A model generated the notes under the pieces. That model saw nothing but the letters and a program-made list of their open reading frames with translations, did no database searches and was not told the DNA's origin. A program made the translations under genes and the position numbers. 28,843 nt of DNA from a virus: the IMG/VR virus record IMGVR_UViG_3300017727_000107, positions 1 through 28,843 of that record; one strand, written 5' to 3'. Positions 22,674 to 28,843 of this stretch are shown piece by piece (within the stretch, counting starts at the first letter, position 1; the number at the start of each line of letters is the position of its first letter).

Positions 22674-23729
22674 TCATCGGTGTCGCATATTCAAACGACG
22701 CATGTAGGTCAGTGTTAGCAAATGTGTGCAAATCGTGACCTCGTCATCCATGCGGGACTGCAATTGTAAATCGTATTCAAAAAGACTGTCCGTTGTTCCG
22801 TTCAAACCTGTTGTCGTATATAACTCGTCAAAACATTCCCCGACAATGTTCAACCCCAAACGGTATGCGTCCTCGTAAGTGGTTCCACGAGTAGTCACAT
22901 AGATGAGAACATCGTATTCTTGGTCAATGCGTCCACCACCGAGGGCGGCAAAGGTCGGTGAACCAAGCCCACGCAACAACACATGAATAAATGGTGGGAT
23001 GCTACGAGTAAGCATTTCCTGTGAGATGTCATAACCGTATCGGATTGAGCCAGCGTCAAGATGAGTTTTTAGGTGCGCCCTGCGGCTATTCCGTAAGTTT
23101 TCAACGATGGATAAGCCCATACGAAGCAGGGTGTCAGTAGCCAAGTCGGAGGGGGCCAACTCAAGCGGGGAAAAAGCACCCATGTCAGTTGCATATACCG
23201 AGGCCCACTTGATGGTTCCGCTATTGTTTCCCCAAGCGATGTTTCGGCTTGAGCCGGATGCGCCAGCAACTGATAGATAGACCGTTTGTGCGTCGTCGTC
23301 CTCAATCATTTCACGCAGATACAGACGAGCGTTGCCCGAAGCATCAAGTGTTAGTCGGAGAGCGAGAGGCACAGGATTTTCCTCAGCCATTAGTGGGTCA
23401 AGGTCAACGCTGGTTACTGTCGTAGCACCAACCAACTTTACTTTTGTCCCAAAAGCCTTTACCTCCACTTTCTTTGTTCCGTTGTCCAAAGACATAAGGA
23501 TTTCATCGTTGCTTGGGGTGCTGGTGTATTGAAGCACCGTAAAAAGCGTATAAGCGTTGGTTGTGGGCGTCACATTGTATCGGGCATCCGACACCACCCA
23601 AAACTTATCCACTTCGCTTGCGCCGCTTCCTGTGGCCGTCCAAGGGTTATTGTTTTCACCCGTAGGGGATGTAGGGTTTTCACCGTTCAAACGGTGATTC
23701 CAAAACTGTTCTGTTGTTGCTATTGCCAT
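22674..23729 (-). CDS. Tail terminator candidate with N-terminal lectin-like domain
   Basis: This 351-residue protein appears to have two parts. Residues about 1-200 are a ConA/LamG-like jelly roll: YTLFTVLQYTS, KVEVKAFGTKVKLVG, LRLTLDASGNARLYLREM and WGNNSGTIKWASVYATDMG. Residues about 205-351 resemble a tail terminator or completion protein (gpU-like): VENLRNSRRAHL, IPPFIHVLLRG, DQEYDVLIYVTTRGTTYEDA, VGECFDELYTTTGL and a final strand pair ending TLTYMRRLNM. Terminators are usually about 130-150 residues and cap the tube next to the neck; its position just before the tail tube gene agrees. The added N-terminal domain is unusual and would be exposed near the neck. The assignment rests on position plus pattern. 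Confidence 0.6.
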   Translation of the reverse strand: MAIATTEQFWNHRLNGENPTSPTGENNNPWTATGSGASEVDKFWVVSDARYNVTPTTNAYTLFTVLQYTSTPSNDEILMSLDNGTKKVEVKAFGTKVKLVGATTVTSVDLDPLMAEENPVPLALRLTLDASGNARLYLREMIEDDDAQTVYLSVAGASGSSRNIAWGNNSGTIKWASVYATDMGAFSPLELAPSDLATDTLLRMGLSIVENLRNSRRAHLKTHLDAGSIRYGYDISQEMLTRSIPPFIHVLLRGLGSPTFAALGGGRIDQEYDVLIYVTTRGTTYEDAYRLGLNIVGECFDELYTTTGLNGTTDSLFEYDLQLQSRMDDEVTICTHLLTLTYMRRLNMRHR

Positions 23730-23731
23730 AA

Positions 23732-24358
23732 TTAAAACACCAACTCTCTTTCCACTTCTTTCTTAATTATACGATTAAAGAAGTTGGAGGCATGAGAAAT
23801 GTATTCTGTTCCCTTGATGCCTACAAAATCAGCACTACCACCTTTTCCATACCATGCTGTCGGTCCCTTGGCTCGTCCAATTTGACGACCATGTTCTTTT
23901 GCACCGGGACTTGCTTTGAAAGAAAATGTTCTTGGATTTATGCCTTCTTCAACGGCTTGACCAATGTTAAATGTGCCACCATTGTCGTCGGGACTCGTAT
24001 GAACACCGAAGCCGATTTCTCCACCGTGGATTCTTGGTCCACGGCTACCGAACATGGCTTCCAATGTAATTTCATCGCCACGGATTTCTGCTTTTCTTTC
24101 CGCCCCTTTGCTGTAATCCAAGGAGTTAGCGACTTTCTTTGCCTGTGGGGTTTGAAATGTCAAGGAACGCAAGTATCTATCGGTTTCTCTTTTTGTTTGG
24201 TCAAAAGCCCTTCCCGAACCCCTAAACATAGCATCTGCGATAACCTTTTCAGCATCGCGCATAGCCATATTAAACTCTCGTGTATCAACACGAATACGGG
24301 TTGAACCACCACCGCCTGTTGTAACCTTTGTCATTGGTTCAATGTGGAGGCCACGCAT
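23732..24358 (-). CDS. HK97 gp10-like neck / tail completion protein
   Basis: This 208-residue protein has the charged helix-strand pattern of gp10-family neck proteins: TREFNMAMRDAEKVIADAMFRG, QTKRETDRYLRSLTFQTP, ITLEAMFGSRGPRIHGGE, then a Gly-rich segment and a final helix ISHASNFFNRIIKKEVEREL. It is close to the usual length for the family, with a longer loop (SPDDNGGTFNIGQAVEEG). The start codon overlaps the adaptor stop (TAATG); GGGGAG upstream may be its binding site. It lies between the adaptor and terminator genes, as in HK97-like modules, and would help join head to tail. Confidence 0.68.
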   Translation of the reverse strand: MRGLHIEPMTKVTTGGGGSTRIRVDTREFNMAMRDAEKVIADAMFRGSGRAFDQTKRETDRYLRSLTFQTPQAKKVANSLDYSKGAERKAEIRGDEITLEAMFGSRGPRIHGGEIGFGVHTSPDDNGGTFNIGQAVEEGINPRTFSFKASPGAKEHGRQIGRAKGPTAWYGKGGSADFVGIKGTEYISHASNFFNRIIKKEVERELVF

Positions 24359-24891
24359 TAGTCAACACTCCCCAAGTGAGCCAATCGGTGAAGGTTATCA
24401 AATCCACGCTCTCTTAGGTAGTTGGCACGCACCGACCCATCGTTGTTGGCGGTTTGAAAAACGGCTTCATCTTCAAGATAGTAGGAAGCAGCAATATCCG
24501 CACAAATTTCACGGAGTATGTGAGCCATTTCGCCCTCTTGAACCTTAACACCGGTTGCGTGGTCAAAAGAGATACCGGTGCATCCTGTTAAGTCGTTGGA
24601 GGATTTACCAGTCCATTTAAAGGAATCACCGTTAATGTTGCCATTTCCAGCAGTTGAGAATCCTGTTGCACTTGTCAATGTAATAGTTGTTGCACCCGCA
24701 CTTACATTTCCGTCAAGAGTTGTTTCGGCCATGTAATTGCTTGGGACATCTCTTCCGTAGTCACGAAACATTTGGTCAATATCAATACCAGCACGGCGAA
24801 GCACGCTGATTAGTCGGTTATTTGCTCGCTGTCTTTGTGCGCTATCAAGAGCAAGACGGGAGCCAACATCGGTTGTTTCGGCGTAGGACAT
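24358..24891 (-). CDS. Head-tail adaptor candidate with a beta-domain insert
   Basis: This 177-residue protein opens with MSYAETTDVGSRLALD and a helix of the kind found in gp6-like head-tail connectors, and closes with a helical bundle (HILREICADIAASYYLEDEA, VRANYLRERGFDNLHRL). Between them, residues about 55-115 form a small beta module with SAGATTITLTSATGF and SFKWTGKSSNDLTGCTG, a pattern often found inserted in tail proteins. Connectors of this family form a ring below the portal. It overlaps the next gene at TAATG. A second connector-like protein is encoded at 27929-28315, so which occupies which ring is unknown. Confidence 0.62.
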   Translation of the reverse strand: MSYAETTDVGSRLALDSAQRQRANNRLISVLRRAGIDIDQMFRDYGRDVPSNYMAETTLDGNVSAGATTITLTSATGFSTAGNGNINGDSFKWTGKSSNDLTGCTGISFDHATGVKVQEGEMAHILREICADIAASYYLEDEAVFQTANNDGSVRANYLRERGFDNLHRLAHLGSVD

Positions 24892-24892
24892 A

Positions 24893-25045
24893 TCACATCA
24901 CACCCTGCACATCAACACCAAGGGAAGCGAACAGAGCGATAGCGGCATATTTGAGATACTTTGCCATGGTGGACAATTCAAGAACGGCTTGCTCAAGCAA
25001 ACGGGTTCTTTCTTCCAGCGAATCTATTCGCTCATCGGGTGTCAT
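24893..25045 (-). CDS. 50-aa coiled-coil protein with hydrophobic C-terminus
   Basis: This small frame begins at ATG 25045, overlapping the previous stop (ATGA), and stops one base before the adaptor start. The 50-residue product has a short coiled coil (DERIDSLEERTRLLEQAVLE) followed by a hydrophobic stretch (MAKYLKYAAIALFASLGVDV) that could be a membrane helix or a buried helix. Translational coupling to the membrane-protein gene before it suggests they work together, perhaps as a membrane-active pair. Its function is not known. Confidence 0.6.
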   Translation of the reverse strand: MTPDERIDSLEERTRLLEQAVLELSTMAKYLKYAAIALFASLGVDVQGVM

Positions 25046-25248
25046 TCTTCTTCGCCTTCCAACTTGTCAATTGTTTCTTTGACCTTATCAACCACTTCGT
25101 CAGCAACATCAAGGACTTCATCAAGTGTGACTTTTCCGTCGGCTTTCATTTCCTTCCACTTTCCAAGCAACCACTTTCCGGCAGCAGCAAGAATTAGTAA
25201 ATCAACCAAAATAGCAGTTGCTATGAGCAGCATTGTTTCAATTTCCAT
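25042..25248 (-). CDS. One-helix membrane protein, possible holin or anchor
   Basis: The 68-residue protein starts at ATG 25248, behind a near-perfect AAGGAGAT; a longer frame from 25284 lacks this support. It has one clear transmembrane helix (MLLIATAILVDLLILAAAG, residues 5-23), a basic juxtamembrane stretch (KWLLGKWKEMK) and an amphipathic acidic tail (about 35-68) ending EGEEE. A short N-terminal membrane helix followed by a charged amphipathic helix is common in phage holins and in membrane adaptors. It lies in a cluster of tiny genes behind the fibre gene, typical of host-lysis or host-interaction genes. The function is inferred only from architecture. Confidence 0.65.
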   Translation of the reverse strand: MEIETMLLIATAILVDLLILAAAGKWLLGKWKEMKADGKVTLDEVLDVADEVVDKVKETIDKLEGEEE

Positions 25249-25252
25249 ATTT

Positions 25253-25423
25253 TCAATCTCCTTTGTAAAGCACTTCTTTTGCACAGGATAGAGGAATAAC
25301 AGTGAAATGACGCGATTCTCCTATCCGATAAATCTTGTAGCCATGCGGTGTCTCTTCAATGTTCACATTAGTGTAGCACCTTTCCGGTGGCTGATACACA
25401 ATTTTTCCTTTTCTTTTACTCAT
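25253..25423 (-). CDS. Small basic protein (56 aa)
   Basis: This 56-residue frame starts at ATG 25423 with AAGGTGA before it and ends 4 nt before the membrane-protein start. The N-terminus is very basic (MSKRKGKIVY), followed by a strand-rich part with NIEETPHGYKIYRIG, HFTVIPL and a final CAKEVLYKGD, which suggests a tiny beta domain. It overlaps the upstream 31-codon frame by 8 nt. The clean binding site and tight spacing support it being real. No family is recognised. Confidence 0.55.
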   Translation of the reverse strand: MSKRKGKIVYQPPERCYTNVNIEETPHGYKIYRIGESRHFTVIPLSCAKEVLYKGD

Positions 25424-25511
25424 TTTTTTTCACCTTTTTCTTAAAAATACTGTTCGTCACAATTTGTTGTTTCATCACTTTTTCCACATATTCATCAAGC
25501 CATTTATCCAT
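25416..25511 (-). CDS. 31-aa microprotein downstream of the fibre
   Basis: This very short frame starts at ATG 25511, with GAGGTGA overlapping the stop of the fibre gene, and overlaps the following gene. Its product is helical and ends in Lys-rich sequence (KKKVKKNE). The strong binding site is the main support; the size makes it uncertain. No function can be given. Confidence 0.42.
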   Translation of the reverse strand: MDKWLDEYVEKVMKQQIVTNSIFKKKVKKNE

Positions 25512-25520
25512 GTTTTCACC

Positions 25521-27926
25521 TCATGCAAATAATCCAAGAGCCTGTAATGCCGCTATAATTGAATCAAGGCTTGTTTGTAATGCTACTTCGTTGACACTTG
25601 CACCAACCGGATTGAAACCTGCTGCTGCGGGGTCCACTACGCTCTGTTGTGCTACCGGCGTAGCCCCTAAGAAGCCGATTTGCTTCGCTCCCGATGCGCT
25701 ATTGGAGGCTCGCTTGAGCGTAAGCAAAGAATCCGAAGCCGCAACCAAGTGGTTGCCTGCTAAGTTGCCAAATGCTATGTCTAATTGTCCTGCGTCTCGC
25801 TGTCCGATTTGAAATAGTGGGGCGTCAATTGTCGTCCCATCAACTGGGGTTGAGTTATCGTTTTGAATTTGAAGGTGACCAAAATTGTTTATACGGAGAT
25901 TTCCCCCGTTTCCTTGAAATCGGAATGGGAAGTTGCCTGTGCCAACAGCATGAATGGTGTTTCCGGGCGTATTCGTGCCGATACCCAAACGGTTGTTTGC
26001 ATCATCCCAATGCAGGTTTGCATCGTCCGAATCAAAAGCCGAGCCGTCGCTAAATTGGATAGAGCCAGCCGCACCCGATGGCGTTCCTCCGCCAGCAGGT
26101 AAGTCCACCCATGAAAGGGTTCCAGCCCCGTCCGTTTGCAGGATTTGGTTAGTTGCGCCATCAACGCGTGGGGCTGTTCCGGGGAAGGTAAGAATTTCCT
26201 TGATTTCTCCCCATGTCGCTTGAACATCGCCCTCTCCGCTACGGAAGAACAACGGCGTTTCATCCACACTACGAGAAGAGGTTGAAGCGTCGGAAAATAT
26301 CTGCCATGCTCTATAACTGTCCGACCAGCCTTTCATGGTCATAACAGAATCCCAAGAGGTTGGGGAGCCTGTTATGTCGTCGGTGAAGTCAAACGACACG
26401 GCTTTATCTTGAAAATCAGCAGGTGGAACATCTCCATCGTCCCTTGAATCACGAATGCGAAGTTGGTTCACGCCACCATTTCGGCCAACCTTGATACCCT
26501 CACCCCGAATCCACTCCTTGACCTCGGTAAAGGTGATTTTGCGGTTTGTTCCGTTTGCCCCATCGTCAAGCAAAAGCAAGTCTGCGTCAGCAATTGCCGT
26601 GTTAGCAGTTAAGGCTGAAATGTTAATCGTATTTCCATCTGCACCTGCTGGACCTGCTGGCCCTGTCGGTCCGGTTGCACCTGCCGCACCATCGGAGCCG
26701 TCTGCTCCATCAGCACCGGCTGGTCCCGTTGCTCCTTGTGGGCCTTGTGGTCCCGCCGGTCCTTGCGCTCCGCTACCGCTAACTTCGCTTGAGCCGAGAT
26801 ACAACTTGTTGCTGTCGGTGCTGTTCAACCATAGCGTGTTTGCGGTGACGCCGCCGGGATTGCTGGATTGTGGATTTAATTCAAGTCCTGTTGGGTCAAT
26901 CAATCCGTCCACATCTAATTTTCCCGTAATGTGAAAGTTTCCATTAACCTTGGGCATCGGTCCCGAAGCGTTTCGTGGGCTTCGGTAAATCCCCGGAGAG
27001 ATTTGACTAAAAGACCATGTTCCCCTTACCTTTGGGGTTTTCATTGAACGAATATCGGCTCCTTGGTCATCGGCGGCTACCGGTCCTTTCAAAACTACGC
27101 CATCGTTAATTTCAAATTCTTCAACGGAAATATAGGTGTTATCGCTCATCAAAATTTTATCACCTGCGGTATTTGCATTTAAGACAATTTTTCGGTAATA
27201 AGCATCTATGAATCCAGTTGGCATACTACTTGCCCCTGCTGTTGGAATATGAAACCCACTGGTTGTGGCGGTAAATTCCGTTGTTGAAAGGCCGAAGTCA
27301 ATACTCGTGCTGGCAATAGAAAATGCAGTAAAAGAAAAAACTTTGAGCCTGTCGTTATCCACTAAATCACCATCGGGTGAAAAATTTGTTGATGTGGAAA
27401 TGGTAAAGGAATCAAAGGTGGCTTTACCACTTGTTCCCGTTGGTGCGACATAATCCGGTGCAAACTGACCACCCCCGATAACCACTATTGGATGTGGGCC
27501 ATCGTCAAACTTTGTGACAGGAGTGGATAAACCAGTCATTTCAAAGGTAATACCTGTGGCGTTTCCGCTATCACCAATTAACACAAATCGTTCGTTGTAT
27601 GTTTTGTAAGAACCAAAAAAGTTAGGGGATGCCCCGTGTTGAAAAATAATTTTATTTCCAGCACTCGGAACAATAGTTTTATTGAGAAACAAACCCTTGA
27701 CTCTCATATTGACACCCATAGTAAGGGTGTGTGCAAAAGAGGATTCAAGGATAATTTCATCAACAGAAAAGGCTGTGGCTGGCAAGACTATATCCCACAC
27801 ACAATTTTGCTGTCCCAAATTGTCAAAGATGATAACATCACCTGCGGCTGGCGTTCCGCTTGGATTCCAATTCGCTGCTGTGCTTGCGAGCGTGGAAGAA
27901 GCACCGACCCATTGATAATTAGTCAT
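25521..27926 (-). CDS. Fibre protein with collagen-like shaft
   Basis: This 801-residue protein has an N-terminal beta-rich part (residues 1-380) opening with YQWVGASS and AANWNPSGTPAAGDVIIFD, a common opening of phage fibre and adhesin-like proteins. Fifteen uninterrupted Gly-X-Y repeats (about 386-431) form a collagen-like triple-helical shaft. Residues about 435-770 are further beta-rich sequence with fibre-type motifs (KITFTEVKEWI, NNRLGIGTNTPGNTIHAVG), and the end (about 780-801) is an amphipathic helix likely to trimerise. It probably forms a trimeric fibre that binds the host or decorates the neck or head. It is encoded among head-tail connector genes rather than after the hub, which makes a neck or head fibre as likely as a tail fibre. 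Confidence 0.8.
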   Translation of the reverse strand: MTNYQWVGASSTLASTAANWNPSGTPAAGDVIIFDNLGQQNCVWDIVLPATAFSVDEIILESSFAHTLTMGVNMRVKGLFLNKTIVPSAGNKIIFQHGASPNFFGSYKTYNERFVLIGDSGNATGITFEMTGLSTPVTKFDDGPHPIVVIGGGQFAPDYVAPTGTSGKATFDSFTISTSTNFSPDGDLVDNDRLKVFSFTAFSIASTSIDFGLSTTEFTATTSGFHIPTAGASSMPTGFIDAYYRKIVLNANTAGDKILMSDNTYISVEEFEINDGVVLKGPVAADDQGADIRSMKTPKVRGTWSFSQISPGIYRSPRNASGPMPKVNGNFHITGKLDVDGLIDPTGLELNPQSSNPGGVTANTLWLNSTDSNKLYLGSSEVSGSGAQGPAGPQGPQGATGPAGADGADGSDGAAGATGPTGPAGPAGADGNTINISALTANTAIADADLLLLDDGANGTNRKITFTEVKEWIRGEGIKVGRNGGVNQLRIRDSRDDGDVPPADFQDKAVSFDFTDDITGSPTSWDSVMTMKGWSDSYRAWQIFSDASTSSRSVDETPLFFRSGEGDVQATWGEIKEILTFPGTAPRVDGATNQILQTDGAGTLSWVDLPAGGGTPSGAAGSIQFSDGSAFDSDDANLHWDDANNRLGIGTNTPGNTIHAVGTGNFPFRFQGNGGNLRINNFGHLQIQNDNSTPVDGTTIDAPLFQIGQRDAGQLDIAFGNLAGNHLVAASDSLLTLKRASNSASGAKQIGFLGATPVAQQSVVDPAAAGFNPVGASVNEVALQTSLDSIIAALQALGLFA
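26634..26771 (-). repeat. Collagen-like Gly-X-Y coding repeat
   Basis: Forty-six codons of the fibre gene encode 15 Gly-X-Y triplets plus a final Gly, with X-Y pairs mainly PA, AD, AT and PQ and no interruption. The DNA shows the expected 9-nt periodicity rather than perfect repeats. Confidence 0.9.
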
Positions 27927-27928
27927 GT

Positions 27929-28315
27929 TTAGAGCCTCGTCTTGGTTTGGCTAAACTTTACAGCCGTTCCGCCAACCTCCGAGACAAGAGCAAGCATTTC
28001 TTCTCCACGCTTCATAAATCCCCGCATTTGTGCGGTTAATCGTATGTCTTGCTGTTTTCGCTCGTTCTCGTTGACATAGGAAGGAATTGTATCAATCATA
28101 ACCTGCAAACAATCGGCACACACCAAAGCCTTAATTGCTGATTCTTTTTGCGCTGTCGTAACAACATTTGTTGAATCTTCTGCAAGAAACGCATTGTTGC
28201 GGGCAGATTTGTTGACTTGTTCTGTTCGCATACTGATATATTCAGTTATGGTTGCGTCGTTCAAGCCTCGTGGTCTGTTTAGCAAATCCCGAATGTTGTC
28301 AGTTGTGACAGTCAT
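27929..28315 (-). CDS. Connector-like helical protein
   Basis: This 128-residue protein is largely helical. The opening MTVTTDNIRDLLNRPRGLND and ITEYISMRTEQVNKSA, a middle helix KESAIKALVCADCLQVMIDTI and a final helix MRGFMKRGEEMLALVSEVGG resemble the size and fold pattern of head-tail adaptor proteins (gp6-like). It overlaps the previous gene by 4 nt (ATGA) and is followed by the fibre gene. A role in the neck is likely from context; a scaffold or head protein cannot be excluded. Confidence 0.55.
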   Translation of the reverse strand: MTVTTDNIRDLLNRPRGLNDATITEYISMRTEQVNKSARNNAFLAEDSTNVVTTAQKESAIKALVCADCLQVMIDTIPSYVNENERKQQDIRLTAQMRGFMKRGEEMLALVSEVGGTAVKFSQTKTRL

Positions 28316-28665
28316 TCTTCTTCACCCAATTGATTTACAGGCCATTTGTCGTTAAAGTCTTTGGGGACATCAATGACTTCCACGCCTTCGGGTGCAACTG
28401 GTGTGCGTCCAAGAACAAAAACCAACTTGGTTTCAATGATTTCCTTTGCCATTCGGCTATCGGGAATCCAAACAGTGTCTTTGGTTGTTATCAAAGAAAT
28501 GGGGTTATTGGGCTTACGAGATGCAGGTTTCGCCAATCGGACAAGCCAACCGTTTGATGATAACCAATATTCAAGACGGTGTTTAAGGTCTGCTACCTTA
28601 GCACCTTTAGGGACTTGAATTCCTTTTTTGTTGAGTTGTTTTACTAATTTTGCACGCTCGCTCAT
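28312..28665 (-). CDS. Small protein with SAP/HeH-like N-terminus
   Basis: This 117-residue protein begins with a helix-extension-helix (about 4-35): AKLVKQLNKKGIQVPKGAKV then ADLKHRLEYWL, which is the SAP/HeH pattern that often binds DNA and occurs in several phage structural gene sets. The rest (36-117) is strand-rich (VWIPDSRM, TKLVFVLG) and ends acidic. It overlaps both neighbours by ATGA-type junctions, so it belongs to the virion operon. It may contact DNA at the head vertex or be a head decoration or scaffold-like protein. Confidence 0.6.
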   Translation of the reverse strand: MSERAKLVKQLNKKGIQVPKGAKVADLKHRLEYWLSSNGWLVRLAKPASRKPNNPISLITTKDTVWIPDSRMAKEIIETKLVFVLGRTPVAPEGVEVIDVPKDFNDKWPVNQLGEEE

Positions 28666-28799
28666 GCCTTCTTCTCCTTCTTTGCTTTACTGGTCTTTTT
28701 CTTAGCAGGTGCTTTTGCCTTCTTTTGCAGAAGGTATCGGTTTGAATCGGCATCCCAACGGTAAATATCACCGTTTTTGTCGGTCCATTCTTCAAGCAT
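28662..28799 (-). CDS. Lys-rich microprotein (45 aa)
   Basis: This 45-residue frame starts at ATG 28799 behind GAGGTTGAT and overlaps the next gene at ATGA. The N-terminal part (MLEEWTDKNGDIYRWDADS) could form a small beta hairpin, and the C-terminal 20 residues are almost all Lys, Ala and Pro (KAPAKKKTSKAKKEKK). The tail probably binds DNA or RNA. A longer frame over the same bases (28607-28825) is rejected because it ignores this binding site and reads as Arg-rich shadow sequence. The function is unknown. Confidence 0.6.
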   Translation of the reverse strand: MLEEWTDKNGDIYRWDADSNRYLLQKKAKAPAKKKTSKAKKEKKA

Positions 28800-28811
28800 G
28801 AAGAATCAACC

Positions 28812-28843
28812 TCAGTTGCCTTCAATGTATTTGATGAAAAGAC
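28812..28843 (-). CDS. C-terminal end of an unknown virion-module gene (partial)
   Basis: Only the last ten codons lie in the window, ending LFIKYIEGN and a TGA at 28814-28812. The stop is followed at once by the binding site of the Lys-rich microprotein, as in the rest of this operon, which is why this frame is preferred. No identity can be given. Confidence 0.4.
   Translation of the reverse strand, partial: LFIKYIEGN

Noticed and set aside
23792-24304. 170-aa + strand frame opposite the gp10-like gene
   Set aside because: It is antisense to a better supported gene, has no ribosome-binding site and gives a Cys/Phe-rich product typical of shadows.
26455-26934. 159-aa + strand frame rich in Pro, Ala and Gly
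   Set aside because: It is the antisense of the collagen-like repeats in the fibre gene, which keep both strands open.
28607-28825. 72-aa Arg-rich frame at the right edge
   Set aside because: It overlaps two better frames with proper ribosome-binding sites and reads as shadow sequence.
1-28843. tRNA genes, insertion sequences or integration sites
   Set aside because: No cloverleaf-like tRNA sequence, transposase, integrase or terminal inverted repeats could be recognised by reading either strand.

Overview
The window looks like part of the genome of a tailed double-stranded DNA virus of an archaeon. The best guess is a magrovirus-like virus of marine Euryarchaeota (Marine Group II, Poseidoniales). 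The replication genes are archaeal in type: a probable PCNA-like sliding clamp, a family B DNA polymerase, an archaeo-eukaryotic primase, an ERCC4/XPF-type nuclease with helix-hairpin-helix and a Cas4/RecB-like nuclease. Several genes are preceded by archaeal-style TATA boxes at a fixed distance from the start codon. The other half carries siphovirus-type neck and tail genes. The host and virus family are inferred from gene content; no database search was possible.

Layout. The left 10.2 kb is on the + strand and is the replication and DNA-processing module: end of an unknown gene, a small coiled-coil protein, the sliding clamp, a structured intergenic RNA element, a winged-helix protein, two tiny Cys-rich proteins, an HTH protein, PolB, a DPPY DNA methyltransferase, two small proteins, the Cas4-like nuclease, a zinc-ribbon microprotein, a TSPPYN DNA methyltransferase, a single-chain primase, a membrane protein and the ERCC4 nuclease. 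Several genes overlap by 4 nt (ATGA) or a little more, as in translationally coupled operons. The longest stretch without a gene is 117 nt (1150-1266), which holds the structured element.

The remaining 18.7 kb is on the - strand and converges on the replication module, with a 17-nt overlap of the two terminal genes at 10161-10177. In transcription order from the right edge: end of an unknown gene, a Lys-rich 45-aa protein, a SAP-like protein, a connector-like protein, a collagen-containing fibre, four small ORFs including a one-helix membrane protein, a head-tail adaptor candidate, an HK97 gp10-like neck protein, a tail terminator candidate with an N-terminal lectin-like domain, the major tail tube protein (with its own promoter), a small unknown protein, the two tail-assembly chaperone frames, the tape measure protein and a tail hub protein of almost 2300 residues. 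Portal, major capsid protein and terminase are not in the window and probably lie to the right.

Most notable findings: (1) a canonical -1 ribosomal frameshift signal (CCCTTTG, a 10-nt spacer, then a bipartite hairpin) joining the two chaperone frames; (2) a primase that appears to fuse PriS-like catalytic and PriL-CTD-like Fe-S domains; (3) TATA boxes placed 28-30 nt before four start codons, implying leaderless mRNAs; (4) lectin-like and collagen-like modules on several virion proteins.
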